In this document: piece after piece, positions 54,177-63,512 of the stretch
How positions within the stretch are numbered: position 1 is the stretch's first letter
Layout: each line of letters opens with the position of its first letter
Assembly (NCBI GenBank): GCA_016718655.1
Contig: JADKCV010000003.1
Coordinates: 168,714-232,713 of the forward strand
Length of the DNA: 64,000 nt
Reading direction: 5' to 3'
From: Flavobacteriales bacterium
GTDB lineage: Bacteria; Bacteroidota; Bacteroidia; Flavobacteriales_F; PHOS-HE28
Translations under genes and position numbers: made by a program
The notes under the pieces: model-generated
The model's input: only the letters and a program-made list of their open reading frames with translations
What the model was told of the DNA's origin: nothing
Databases searched by the model: none

Positions 54177-56801
54177 ATGAGAACAGCGCTCACCCTCGTT
54201 TTCGCCTCCATGCTGATGGTCGGTGTCCATGCGCAGATCCCCAGCGTTTCGTGGACGCGCTCGTTGGGAGGCAGTGCTTCGGACGCCGGGCATTTCATCC
54301 ACCAATTGCCGGACAAGAGCTTCTTCATGGCCGCGAACAGTAATTATGCTGATGGGCAGTTGGGCAATACCACCGGTCCCGCGAACGGGGAAGTGGTTTT
54401 CATGGGTCTGGACAGCTTGGGCCAGATGCAATGGGGGAATCGTACCGGCGCCCTCGGTACAGTGCGGATAATGCACGGTGAAGTGATGGCCGACGGGAAT
54501 TATGTGTTCACCGGTTCCATATACGATGCCGGGCAGGAGGTCCCCGATTGGGAGGGGGATGAAGACCTCTGGATCGTGAAAGTCTCTGCTTCGGGCGCGG
54601 TTATTTGGGAGCGCTCGTACGCCGGCATGGTCGACCAGGACGATCTGGGGATCCATGTGGCAGCAAGGCCGGAAGGCGGATGCTTTGTTTCGGGATACCG
54701 CGGCTACAACGATTGGGATGTCTGGGTCATCGCCTTGGACGGTGATGGCAACGAGATCTGGGCGCGCACCTATGGGGGCAGCACCATCGACATCGGCCAG
54801 ACCATCGTTGCCACTGCGGATGGCGGCGCTCTTCTTGGAGCATGGACCGGCTCCACCGATGGCGATGTGAGCACCCCGCTCCATGGCGAGTACGATGGCT
54901 GGCTGGTGAAGCTCGACGCGAGCGGGAACATCGAGTGGGACCGCACCTACGGAGGATCCGAAGTGGATCAATTCCAGGAGATCCTTCCGCTGAGCGACGG
55001 GGGCTTCCTCGTTCTTGGCGCTTCGAACTCCGCAACTGGAGATATCACCGGGAGCAATGGTAGCGGGGACGTGTGGCTCATGCGTGTGAACGCCTCCGGA
55101 ACCATTCTGTGGAGCCACTCTTACGGCGGCAGCCGCTCTGATACGCCTTGGGATATCATCCCCTACGCAGGCAACTACCTGATCGCAGGCGTCACCAGCT
55201 CCAACGATGGTGATGTGAGTGTTTCCTACCACCTTCCGGGGGGAACACCCTGGGGAGACGATGGTTGGTTGTTGTTGGTCAGCCCGAACGGCGAACTCCT
55301 TTGGGAAAAGTCCATCGGAGGCAGTGGTGCGGACTACCTCTATGGCTTGGCCCCTACCGATGATGGCTTTGTGACCACGGGCGTCTCCTATTCCACGGAC
55401 CACTTCGTACCCGGTAACGTGGCCGATGGGGACATCTGGACCGTACGATTCGACTCCAAGAGCACCCTCCTCGCCGGCACGCTATACCATGATGCGGACA
55501 ACAGTGGCAGCCTCGACGCGAACGACCCCAGGGTGAGTGGGCGCTTGGTGGCCTTGAGCAGCAATGGCGAGATGGCACTATCCCAGCCCAATGGCCGCTA
55601 CCTGTTCGCGGTGAATGGACCGGCCCAGCACATCCTCACCGGACCGACGATCACGCATTATGACCGTGACCCCGATACGCATTCCGTCAGCATCACGGGC
55701 AACGAGCCGGGGTTGAGCGGCTTCGATTTTCGCTACACGTCAGGCCCCCCCGCGCAGGACCTCCAGGTATTCCTCACGCCCATATCACCCTTCCGGCCGG
55801 GCTTCCCCGTGCGCTATGACGTGCTTTGCCGCAACGTGGGAACGATGACCATGGAAGCGAGCCTCAGCTTGGTACTCGATGAAGGCCTTGGTCTCGACTC
55901 CGCCAGCGCGACCCCCGGAAGCATCATCGGCAACACGATCACCTGGGATCTGGGGGCCATGCTACCACTACAGAACATCCAGCTTTCGGTGTACTGCACG
56001 CAATCCGTTGCGGACACCCTGGGTAGTCCTGTGATCAGCACCGCGGAAATAACGCCCATATCGGGCGATCTCGTTCCCGAGGATAACATGGCCACGACGA
56101 TCAACCAGGTCGTCGGTTCCTACGACCCCAATGACATCCTGGTGGATCCTACAGAAATGGACGCGGACGAGGTCGCCGAAGCCGTGCTCGACTACACCAT
56201 TCGATTCCAGAACACGGGCACCGATACAGCCTTCACGGTGGCGGTGGAGAACATCCTACCGGCGAACGTGGACCTGTTCAGCTTCGAATACATCGGCGCG
56301 TCGCATCCGGTCGAGCTCATGTATTACGATTTCGATCGGAAGATGCGGTTCCAGTTCAACAACATCCTGCTACCGGACAGCAACACCAACGAAACGCTGA
56401 GCCATGGGTTCATCCGCTATCGCATCAAGCCTTCATCTTCATTGGTCGTGGGGGATTCCGTGTTGAACGCTGCGGCCATCTTCTTCGATCTCAACGCACC
56501 GGTGATCACCAACACGGCCATCACCACGGTCACAACGACGACAAGCGTGACACGGCCGGTCGGTCCCGTTCAACTTTCACTCCACCCGAATCCGACGAAC
56601 GGGGCGATCTTCGTACGTACCTCGTCCCACTTGCTCGGCGGCGAGTTACTGGTGCGCGATGCGATAGGAAGGACCGTGCTGAGTGATCGCATCGGTTCCG
56701 CGGAACAGGCCCTCGACCTTTCCGCACTGAGCAGTGGTCACTACATCCTGGTCGTACGACACGGAGGTGTGATGCACCACCGTGCCCTGATCAAGCAATA
56801 G
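54177..56801 (+). CDS. T9SS type A secreted seven-blade propeller protein
   Basis: 874 residues with a signal peptide (MRTALTLVFASMLMVGVHAQ). Residues about 24-425 carry seven repeats opening with a WxRxxGGS-like motif: WTRSLGGS, WGNRTGAL, WERSYAGM, WARTYGGS, WDRTYGGS, WSHSYGGS, WEKSIGGS. This predicts one seven-blade propeller. Next come a prealbumin/SdrD_B-like domain (GTLYHDADNSGSLDAND), a DUF11-like domain (about 515-635) and a conserved pre-sorting domain starting SYDPNDILVDPTEM. A T9SS type A C-terminus (SLHPNPTNGAIFVRT to LSSGHYILVVRHGG) ends it. Ligand unknown. It has its own TTG/TACATTCG promoter. Confidence 0.88.
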   Translation: MRTALTLVFASMLMVGVHAQIPSVSWTRSLGGSASDAGHFIHQLPDKSFFMAANSNYADGQLGNTTGPANGEVVFMGLDSLGQMQWGNRTGALGTVRIMHGEVMADGNYVFTGSIYDAGQEVPDWEGDEDLWIVKVSASGAVIWERSYAGMVDQDDLGIHVAARPEGGCFVSGYRGYNDWDVWVIALDGDGNEIWARTYGGSTIDIGQTIVATADGGALLGAWTGSTDGDVSTPLHGEYDGWLVKLDASGNIEWDRTYGGSEVDQFQEILPLSDGGFLVLGASNSATGDITGSNGSGDVWLMRVNASGTILWSHSYGGSRSDTPWDIIPYAGNYLIAGVTSSNDGDVSVSYHLPGGTPWGDDGWLLLVSPNGELLWEKSIGGSGADYLYGLAPTDDGFVTTGVSYSTDHFVPGNVADGDIWTVRFDSKSTLLAGTLYHDADNSGSLDANDPRVSGRLVALSSNGEMALSQPNGRYLFAVNGPAQHILTGPTITHYDRDPDTHSVSITGNEPGLSGFDFRYTSGPPAQDLQVFLTPISPFRPGFPVRYDVLCRNVGTMTMEASLSLVLDEGLGLDSASATPGSIIGNTITWDLGAMLPLQNIQLSVYCTQSVADTLGSPVISTAEITPISGDLVPEDNMATTINQVVGSYDPNDILVDPTEMDADEVAEAVLDYTIRFQNTGTDTAFTVAVENILPANVDLFSFEYIGASHPVELMYYDFDRKMRFQFNNILLPDSNTNETLSHGFIRYRIKPSSSLVVGDSVLNAAAIFFDLNAPVITNTAITTVTTTTSVTRPVGPVQLSLHPNPTNGAIFVRTSSHLLGGELLVRDAIGRTVLSDRIGSAEQALDLSALSSGHYILVVRHGGVMHHRALIKQ

Positions 56802-56804
56802 GCA

Positions 56805-58226
56805 TCAAGCCGGGCTCAACTTCAGCATGTTGGCCATGCCTTGTTCGGCGATGGGCATGCTGGCCACGTTCACCACCAGGTCGCCCTTGTTCACGAACTT
56901 CTTGCTGCGCAGGATGTGCTTGATGTCGGCGATGGTGTGGTCGGTGCTCACGGTCTTGTCGTAGTACTCGGCCCGCACACCCCACACCAGGTTCAGCATG
57001 TTCAGGATGCGCTTGTTGCTGGTGAAGGCGAAGATGTGCGCCTTGGGCCGCATGCTGCTGATCTTGAAGGCCGTGTAGCCGCTGTGGGTCATGGTCACGA
57101 TGGCCTTGATGTCGATGGCCGCCGCCATGCGCACACTGGCCATGCAGATGGCATCGGTCACCATACGGTCGTCCTCCTCCAGATCGGGCTGTGGCACGTT
57201 GAACATGGTCTCACTGGTCTCCATTTCCAGCAGGATCTTGTTCATGGCCTTCACCACCTCCACGGGGAACTTGCCCACGCTGGTCTCTGCACTGAGCATC
57301 ACGGCATCGGCATGGTCCAGCACGGCATTGGCCACATCGTTCACCTCGGCGCGGGTGGGAGTGATGTTGGTGATCATGCTCTCCATCATCTGGGTGGCCA
57401 CGATCACCGGGCGGTGCTGGGCGAGACAGCGTCGGATGATGTCCTTCTGCACCAGTGGCACTTTCTCCATGGGGATCTCCACACCCAGATCGCCACGGGC
57501 CACCATCAATGCATCGCTCTCACGGATGATCTCGTCGATCTCCAAGAGCGCCTCGGGCTTCTCGATCTTGGCCACCACCCGGGCATGTTTCTCGCGCTGG
57601 TGGATGATACCTTTCAGTTCGATGATATCGCGGGCACTGCGCACGAAGCTCAGGCCCACCCAATCCACATCGTGGTCCAGCGCGAACTCCAGGTCCTGCT
57701 TGTCCTTCTCGGTCAGGCAGGGCAGGCTGATCTTGGTGTTGGGCAGGTTCAGTCCCTTGTTGGCGCTGAGGATGCCGCCGTTCAGCACCTTCGTTGTCAC
57801 GGTGGTCCTGCCATCGGTGGCCACCACTTCCAAGCGGAGCTTGCCGTCATCCAGCAGGACCAGTTCGCCCTTCTTCACATCCTGCGGGAATTGGAGGTAG
57901 CTGGTACTCACCATGCCCGGCCGGCCTTTCACCGCCTCGGTGGTGATGATGAGTTCGCTTCCATCCACCAGTTCGATCGGGCCATCCTGCATTTCACCGA
58001 CACGCATCTTCGGTCCTTGGAGGTCGGCCAGGATCGCGGTGTACTGCCCAAGTTCCGCGCTCACCTCGCGGATGTTGCGGATCAATTCGATATAAAAGGC
58101 ATAATTACCGTGGCTGAAATTGAGGCGACACACATCCATGCCGCTGAGCATCATTTCACGCAATACTTCACGCGGCGCCGAAGCAGGTCCGATGGTGGCA
58201 ACGATCTTGGTCTTCGGGTCGATCAT
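56805..58226 (-). CDS. pyk: Pyruvate kinase
   Basis: Glycolytic enzyme making ATP and pyruvate from phosphoenolpyruvate. 473 residues: MIDPKTKIVATIGPASAPRE at the start, MDVCRLNFSHGN, the active-site helix IEKPEALLEIDEII with DALMVARGDLGVEIP, and a C-terminal regulatory domain of normal size. It lies 9 nt after the IPExxxVDY gene at the end of the acpP-fabF-rnc run. The stop is 3 nt from the convergent propeller gene. Confidence 0.97.
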   Translation of the reverse strand: MIDPKTKIVATIGPASAPREVLREMMLSGMDVCRLNFSHGNYAFYIELIRNIREVSAELGQYTAILADLQGPKMRVGEMQDGPIELVDGSELIITTEAVKGRPGMVSTSYLQFPQDVKKGELVLLDDGKLRLEVVATDGRTTVTTKVLNGGILSANKGLNLPNTKISLPCLTEKDKQDLEFALDHDVDWVGLSFVRSARDIIELKGIIHQREKHARVVAKIEKPEALLEIDEIIRESDALMVARGDLGVEIPMEKVPLVQKDIIRRCLAQHRPVIVATQMMESMITNITPTRAEVNDVANAVLDHADAVMLSAETSVGKFPVEVVKAMNKILLEMETSETMFNVPQPDLEEDDRMVTDAICMASVRMAAAIDIKAIVTMTHSGYTAFKISSMRPKAHIFAFTSNKRILNMLNLVWGVRAEYYDKTVSTDHTIADIKHILRSKKFVNKGDLVVNVASMPIAEQGMANMLKLSPA

Positions 58227-58235
58227 GGGGTTCTC

Positions 58236-58649
58236 TTAGAGCAGCAGTTTATAGCCCTCCCGTAGTTGGGGATAGGCCAGTGGGAATGCAGTGAGCACGA
58301 AGTCCGTGGCGCGCAGGCGGTCCAACAGGTCGGGATGTTGCTCGGCCAACTCATTGTCCACCACCAGGAAGTAGTCGGTATGGCGTTGTTCCTTCAACAG
58401 GTAGCCGTCACCACTATGGTTGTTCACCAGGGTGAAGCGGGCGTTGGAGGCCTCGTCCACATGGTCATAGGCGGTGAAACGAGCCGTGCGGCCCATCACT
58501 TCTTCGCTAAGCGCTGTACGGCGCCGGGTGAGTTCAAGGCCGATGGTCCGGTTGATCGACCAACACAGTCGATGGTCCTTCACATGGCTGCTGATGCCAA
58601 AGACCACGACCTCGGGGTCTGGCTGGAGATCGAGCTTGAACTTGGCCAT
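58236..58649 (-). CDS. IPExxxVDY family protein
   Basis: 137 residues from the ATG at 58649 (MAKFKLDLQPDPEVVVFGIS). Conserved Bacteroidota family found between rnc and pyk; function unknown. Blocks include HVKDHRLCWSINRTIGLELT, FTLVNNHSGDGYLLKE, DYFLVVDNELAEQ and the end FVLTAFPLAYPQLREGYKLL. The frame is open back through rnc with no stop, but this gene has its own exact TACCTTTG box 19 nt upstream and a family-type start, so I treat it as separate. See the rnc entry for the likely one-base error. Confidence 0.8.
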   Translation of the reverse strand: MAKFKLDLQPDPEVVVFGISSHVKDHRLCWSINRTIGLELTRRRTALSEEVMGRTARFTAYDHVDEASNARFTLVNNHSGDGYLLKEQRHTDYFLVVDNELAEQHPDLLDRLRATDFVLTAFPLAYPQLREGYKLLL

Positions 58650-58667
58650 GGGTGTGAACGGTGCGGT

Positions 58668-58675
58668 CAAAGGTA
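58668..58675 (-). promoter_or_regulatory. -7 promoter box of the IPExxxVDY gene (TACCTTTG)
   Basis: Exact TAnnTTTG match on the minus strand, 18 nt before the ATG at 58649. It supports a separate start for this gene inside the apparent rnc read-through frame. Confidence 0.5.
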
Positions 58676-58747
58676 GTCCTGCACCACGTTCGCGGCGGGA
58701 CTGTGAACAGCCGATCGGTGTGCAAGAAGCGGCCAGTCCCCTGGCAC

Positions 58748-59546
58748 TCAATCGGCCTCCGGGGCCCGGGCGGCGCTGCGGTCGGGGACGGCCTTTGGGT
58801 GCGGCCCGTCCGTAGAGAGGGCGTGTGCCGGGCCTGCGCGAGCGCATGGAACGGAAGGCGCTCTGGGCCGCTTCCTGTTCGGCGGTCTTCTTACTGATGC
58901 CCCTACCGGAGCCCTTCACCTCGCCATTGATCAACACTTCTGCCACGTAGGTCTTGCCTCGTGATCCGCCACGCTCCTCGCGGATCACGAACTCCACCTT
59001 CTTGCGGCGCTTCTGGCCCCATTCCAACAGGCGGCTCTTACCATCCTTGTCCTCCTTCTCGATCTCCTTCAGGTCGAAGTGTTGATGGATCAGCTTCACC
59101 ACGATCTTGCGGGTCCGCTCGAATCCCTTGTCCAGGAAAAGCGCGCCGATCAAGGCCTCCAGCGCATTGCCGGGTACGGATGATTCGTGGGTGCGCACCA
59201 GGTTGCTCTCCAGCACCCGCTCGATCTGGATGTGCTTGGCAAGGGTGTTCAACTGGGTGCGGCTCACCAGCTTGCTGCGCATGCGGGTCAGGAAGCCTTC
59301 GCCCTTTTCCGGATAGGTGCTGAAGAGCAGGTCGCCGATCACCGCGTCCAGGATGGCATCGCCCAGGAACTCCAGCCGTTCGTTATCGGGCAGGTCGGGC
59401 CGCTCGTCCACCACGGCGCTCACGTGGCGCAGGGCTTGTCGGTAGAGGGGCAGATCGCCCGGGGTGATGCCCAAGGTCTGGCGACACCAGGCCCGCACCT
59501 TGCGTTCCTCGGGGTTGCGCGCGCGACTGAACAGACCGCTGAACAA
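58748..59546 (-). CDS. rnc: Ribonuclease III (3' frame error suspected)
   Basis: Double-strand-specific endoribonuclease for rRNA and mRNA processing. The catalytic signature NERLEFLGDAILDAVIGD, then GNALEALIGALFLDKG, and a dsRNA-binding domain (about 165-235; KVEFVIREERGGSRGKTYVA, GISKKTAEQEAAQSAF). A TTG at 59546, 4 nt after the fabF stop, gives the best start (MFSGLFSRARN). As read, the frame runs on into the IPExxxVDY gene as one 436-residue protein through an Arg/Pro/Gly-rich linker. Removing one base of GGGG at 58761-58764 gives a TGA at 58750-58748 and a 265-residue RNase III, the normal size. Confidence 0.88.
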
Positions 59547-59550
59547 GGGA

Positions 59551-60800
59551 TCAGCTGTACTTGCGGAAGATCACCGAGGTGTTGTGGCCTCCGAACCCGA
59601 AGGTGTTGCTGAGCGCCGCGTTCACGGTGCGCTTCTGGGCCACATTGAAGGTGAAGTTCAGCTTCGGATCGATCTCGGGATCGTCCGTGAAGTGATTGAT
59701 CGTGGGCGGCACGATGCCGGTATGGATGGCCATGATGGCGGCCACCCCCTCCACTGCGCCAGCACCGCCCAGCAGGTGGCCGGTCATGCTCTTGGTGGCG
59801 CTGATGTTCAGCTTGTAGGCATGCTCACCGAACAGGCGCTGGATGGCCTTCACCTCCTGCGGGTCGCCGATGGGTGTGCTGGTACCGTGGGTATTGATGT
59901 AGTCGATGTCCGTGGATGCGATCCCGGCATCGCGCAAGGCGTGCTTCATGCACAGCTCCGCGCCAAGTCCATCGGGGTGGGGCGCGGTGATGTGGTAGGC
60001 ATCGCTGCTCATGCCTCCCCCGATCACCTCGGCGTAGATCTTGGCTCCGCGGGCGAGTGCATGCTCCAGGTCCTCGAGGATGATGGCAGCACCTCCCTCG
60101 CCCAGCACGAAGCCATCGCGATCCTTGTCGTAGGGCGCGATGCCGTGGACGGGTCGTCGTTGCGGGTGCTCATGGCGTGCAGGGCGTTGAAGCCGCCCAC
60201 ACCGGCCTCGTAGATCGCCGCCTCGCTGCCACCCGTCACCACGGCCACACAGGTGCCGAGGCGGATGTAGTTGAAGGCATCGATCATGGCGTTGTTGCTG
60301 CTGGCGCAGGCACTGGCGGTCACATAGCTGGGGCCATGCAATACATGGCGCATGCTGATGAGACCTGCCGCACTGTCCGCGATCATCTTGGGGATGAAGA
60401 ACGGATTGAACCGGGGGGTCCCATCGCCTTTCCCGAAGCCCACGCACTCGTCCTGGAAGGTCTTCAACCCACCGATGCCACTGCCCCAGATCACCCCGAT
60501 GCGCTCACGGTCCACCTTCTCCAGGTCCAGACCGGAGTCCTTCATCGCCTCATCGGCGCAGACCACGGCGAACTGGGTGTAGGGGTCCATCTTCCGCGCC
60601 TCCTTCCGGTCGATGAAGTCCTCGGGGTTGAACCCCTTGACCTCACAGGCGAAACGCGTCTTGAACTTGGACGCATCGAAACGGGTGATGGGCGCAGCGC
60701 CGCTGCGGCCGCTGATCAAACCCTCCCAATACTCGGAAAGAGTATTGCCGAGGGGTGTCAGCGCACCCAGTCCAGTTACGACGACGCGTCTGAGCTGCAT
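59551..60800 (-). CDS. fabF: Beta-ketoacyl-ACP synthase II (one frame break)
   Basis: Elongating condensing enzyme of fatty acid synthesis. Catalytic Cys in VTASACASSNNAMIDAF, His residues in NTHGTSTPIGD and NTFGFGGHNTSVIF. The frame breaks after MSTRNDDPSTASRP: adding one base at the GGG run (60133-60135, CCC on the coding strand) restores SRPYDKDRDGFVLGEGGAA, the family consensus, and yields 416 residues, the usual FabF length. This makes a real pseudogene unlikely. It lies 21 nt after acpP and 4 nt before rnc. Confidence 0.93.
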
Positions 60801-60821
60801 GCGGTTAAGCCCAGGCCGGGA

Positions 60822-61058
60822 TTACTTCGCGTTCTTCTCGACGTAGTCCACAGCCTGACCCACGGTCTGGATCTTCTCGGCCTGGTCGTCGGGAATGGCG
60901 ATGTTGAACTCCTTCTCGAACTCCATGATGAGCTCGACGGTATCGAGGCTGTCAGCGCCAAGGTCGTTCGTGAAGCTCGCCTCGTGCGTTACCTCGGCCT
61001 GGTCCACTCCGAGTTTGTCCACGATGATGGCGATGACCCTTGACTTGATATCCGACAT
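60822..61058 (-). CDS. acpP: Acyl carrier protein
   Basis: 78 residues from the ATG at 61058 (MSDIKSRVIAIIVDKLGV). Phosphopantetheine attachment Ser in NDLGADSLDTVELIMEFE. Acidic and helical, standard length. It supplies acyl chains to FabF next door and is the expected octanoyl donor for LipB. A promoter with TTG-N18-TTCCTTTG lies upstream. First gene of the acpP-fabF-rnc run. Confidence 0.97.
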   Translation of the reverse strand: MSDIKSRVIAIIVDKLGVDQAEVTHEASFTNDLGADSLDTVELIMEFEKEFNIAIPDDQAEKIQTVGQAVDYVEKNAK

Positions 61059-61086
61059 GTCAGTTCGTTGTTGGTTGAACAGGGTG

Positions 61087-61115
61087 CAAAGGAAAGACAT
61101 TTTCGACACGTGCAA
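61087..61115 (-). promoter_or_regulatory. -33/-7 promoter of the acpP operon (TTG-N18-TTCCTTTG)
   Basis: On the minus strand TTG lies at 61115-61113 and TTCCTTTG at 61094-61087, 28 nt before the acpP ATG. The elements match the Bacteroidota pattern with one -7 mismatch. Confidence 0.5.
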
Positions 61116-61124
61116 GTCCCCCGA

Positions 61125-61794
61125 TCACACGAACGGGACCAGCACCTCTTCCAAGGACTTGCGCTTCAGGCTGGGCACCAAGCAGTCCGGCGCCGGTAGT
61201 CCCATGGGTATCAACAGGAAGGCGCGTTCGTTCTCGGTCTTCCCAGATCCGGGCCAGGAAGTTCATGGGGCTGGGAGTGTGCGTAAGGGTGGCCAAGCCA
61301 GCGTGGTGGGCGGCAGCAAGGAACAGCCCCGTGGCGATGCCCACGCTCTCGTTCACGTAATAGTTCTGATGCTTGGTGCCATCCGCCTCGAACTCCCAGG
61401 CCCGCTTGAAGACCACCACCAGCCAAGGCGCGATCTCCAAGAAGGGCTTATCGGGATCGGTACCCAAGGGCGCAAGGTCCCTCAACCACTCATCGCTCAT
61501 GCGTCCGCCATAATTGGCCCGCTCCTCTTCCTCGGCCGCTTCGCGGATACGACGCTTCACGTCCTTGTCGCCCACCACACAGAAGGTCCAAGGTTGTTTG
61601 TGGGCGCCACTGGGTGCCGTGCTCGCTGTCCGCACCAGGTCCTCGATCAGCGCAAGGGGCACCGGTTCGGGGCTGAAATGCCGTACCGATCGACGCCGGT
61701 CCATCAACAGGTGGAAGTCCTTCGCCTGTGCCAGCATCGTGGCCTCGGTATGACGTTCGAAGAGGAGCGGCTCATGATCGTTCACTGGTCCCAT
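61125..61794 (-). CDS. Nitroreductase family protein (one frame break)
   Basis: FMN-dependent NAD(P)H oxidoreductase fold. The start at 61794 (MGPVNDHEPLLFERHTEA) precedes the core: MDRRRSVRHFSPEPVP (FMN-binding Arg cluster), TASTAPSGAHKQPWTFCVVG, YVNESVGIATGLFLAAAHH, and LTHTPSPMNFLARIW. After IW the frame fails; dropping one base at CCC 61242-61244 restores KTENERAFLLIPMGLPAPD and ends at 61125 with LEEVLVPFV, 222 residues. It may be an iodotyrosine deiodinase-like or flavin reductase-like member; the substrate is unknown. It starts 25 nt from the divergent purN. Confidence 0.85.
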
Positions 61795-61819
61795 GGCCGG
61801 AAGATCGCACCTTCGCAGC

Positions 61820-62395
61820 GTGAAACGCATCGCCATTCTCGCCAGCGGCTCGGGATCCAACGCCCAGCGGATCATGGAGCATTTCCGCGGATCCGCCCTT
61901 GCCGAGGTCGTGCTGGTGGGTTGCGACCAGCCTGCAGCAGGAGTCATTCAACGTGCGTGGGACCAAGGTGTGGCCTCCTACCTGTTCAATGGCGCCCAAT
62001 TGCGTGACGGCAGCGTACTGCGCGAGCTTCAAGGCCTGAAGGTGGACCTGGTGGTACTGGCCGGATTCCTGCGGCTCATACCGCCCGACCTGGTGCGCGC
62101 CTTCCCGGACCGGATCCTGAACATCCACCCCGCATTGCTGCCGAAATACGGCGGCAAGGGCATGTATGGCCATCACGTTCATGCAGCTGTGATCGCGGCA
62201 GGTGAAGCGGAAAGTGGCATCACCATCCATCGGGTGAACGAGCACTACGACGAAGGCACGATCCTGTTCCAGGCCACCTGCCCGGTGCTACCGGATGATA
62301 CGCCGGACACCCTGGCACAACGCATCCATGCCTTGGAGCATGCACACTTCCCGAGGCTCGTGCAGCAAGAGGTGGCACGCTTGGCGGAAGGGTGA
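61820..62395 (+). CDS. purN: Phosphoribosylglycinamide formyltransferase
   Basis: Third step of purine synthesis: adds a formyl group from 10-formyl-THF to GAR. 191 residues from the GTG at 61820, which gives MKRIAILASGSGSNAQRIME, the family N-terminus; the frame is open 9 codons upstream to an ATG. Catalytic Asn and His are in ILNIHPALLPKYGGKGMYG, Asp in HYDEGTILFQ. A near -7 box (CACCTTCG, 61808-61815) lies 4 nt before the GTG, again nearly leaderless. Synteny with acpP on the opposite strand is the usual Flavobacteria arrangement. Confidence 0.95.
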   Translation: MKRIAILASGSGSNAQRIMEHFRGSALAEVVLVGCDQPAAGVIQRAWDQGVASYLFNGAQLRDGSVLRELQGLKVDLVVLAGFLRLIPPDLVRAFPDRILNIHPALLPKYGGKGMYGHHVHAAVIAAGEAESGITIHRVNEHYDEGTILFQATCPVLPDDTPDTLAQRIHALEHAHFPRLVQQEVARLAEG

Positions 62396-62418
62396 TCCCC
62401 TGTCGGCCCGGCGCATCC

Positions 62419-62426
62419 CATCTTTG
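62419..62426 (+). promoter_or_regulatory. -7 box before marC (CATCTTTG)
   Basis: Near match to TAnnTTTG, 5 nt before the ATG at 62432, predicting an almost leaderless mRNA. Confidence 0.45.
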
Positions 62427-62431
62427 CGCCC

Positions 62432-63043
62432 ATGTTCGACCTGGCCCAGATCGGCAAAGCCTTCCTCGTCCTCTTCGCGGTGATCGATATCGTGGGTGGC
62501 ATACCCCTTATCCTACAGGTGCGGCAGAAGGCGGGCAAGATCTACCCGGCCCGGGCCACCCTGGTCAGCCTGGCCATCATGGTCACCTTCCTTTACGTGG
62601 GCGAGACCATCCTGCATTTCCTCGGACTGGACGTGAACTCCTTCGCTGTGGCCGGTTCCTTGGTGCTCTTCTTCATCGCGTTGGAGATGATCCTGGGGGT
62701 GAAGCTGTTCAAGGAGGATACTTCGGCACCCGGTCTTCCTTCGGGCATAGAGGATCCCAAGGTGTACAGCATCGTGCCGCTCGCCTTCCCCGTGATCGCC
62801 GGGGCCGGTACCATCACCACCATCCTTTCGTTGCGCGCCGAGATCGAACGTCCGAACATCCTGGCGGCCATCCTGCTGAACATGGTGGTGGTGGTCACGG
62901 TACTGCTCCTCACCAACCGGATCGAACGCATGTTGGGTCGTGTGGGTCTGATCGTACTGCGCAAGGCCTTCGGCATCATCCTGTTGGCCATTAGTGTGAA
63001 ACTCTTCGCCGGCAACATCACCTACCTCTTCCCGCATCCATGA
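62432..63043 (+). CDS. MarC family integral membrane protein
   Basis: 203 residues with six predicted membrane helices. Family blocks: FLVLFAVIDIVGGIPLIL at the start, VNSFAVAGSLVLFFIALEMI, and VPLAFPVIAGAGTITTILSL. MarC proteins have no established biochemical function despite the name; the original antibiotic-resistance link was not upheld. Its stop overlaps the rnhA start by ATGA. Confidence 0.93.
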   Translation: MFDLAQIGKAFLVLFAVIDIVGGIPLILQVRQKAGKIYPARATLVSLAIMVTFLYVGETILHFLGLDVNSFAVAGSLVLFFIALEMILGVKLFKEDTSAPGLPSGIEDPKVYSIVPLAFPVIAGAGTITTILSLRAEIERPNILAAILLNMVVVVTVLLLTNRIERMLGRVGLIVLRKAFGIILLAISVKLFAGNITYLFPHP

Positions 63044-63506
63044 GCGTCACCATCTACACCGATGGCGCGGCCAGTGGCAACCCGGGTCCCGGGGGTTACG
63101 GCGTGGTGATGGAGAGCGGCAAGCACCGCAAGGAATTGTGGGAGGGCTTCCGCAACACCACCAACAACCGCATGGAGCTCTGGGCGGTCATCGCCGGGCT
63201 GGAGTCCTTGAAGTTCCCGGGCACCGAGGTCACGGTGGTGAGCGACAGCAAGTACGTGGTGGATGCGGTGGAGAAGGGCTGGGTGTTCCAGTGGGAGAAG
63301 AAGGGCTTCGCCAAGAAGAAGAACCCCGACCTGTGGAAACGTTTCCTGGTCGTCTACCGCAAGCACAAGGTGCGCTTCCACTGGGTGCGCGGCACAACGG
63401 CCACCCGCAGAACGAGACGCAAGGGGCAGTGGCGGCCTCCAAGCAAGCAGTCCTGAAGGTCGACGAGGCCTACGAGACGGCGACGCCGGGCTGTTCCGAC
63501 GAGTAG
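63040..63506 (+). CDS. rnhA: Ribonuclease HI (damaged 3' part)
   Basis: Degrades RNA in RNA-DNA hybrids. The first catalytic residues are present: Asp in IYTDGAASGNPGPGG, Glu in NNRMELWAVIAGLE, Asp in VVSDSKYVVDAVEKGW. After FHWVRG the frame fails; adding one base at 63393 (CAC to CCAC) gives RGHNGHPQNE and continues to AVAASKQAVLKVDEAYE, total 155 residues. Right after NE the family block RCDxL, with the fourth catalytic Asp, is replaced by TQG. That is either a second sequence error or real loss of the catalytic Asp. It overlaps marC by 4 nt. Confidence 0.85.
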
Positions 63507-63512
63507 ACCCCT

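Noticed and set aside
54108..55403. 431-codon minus-strand frame
   Set aside because: Lies opposite the propeller gene, which has a signal peptide, domain order and T9SS end.
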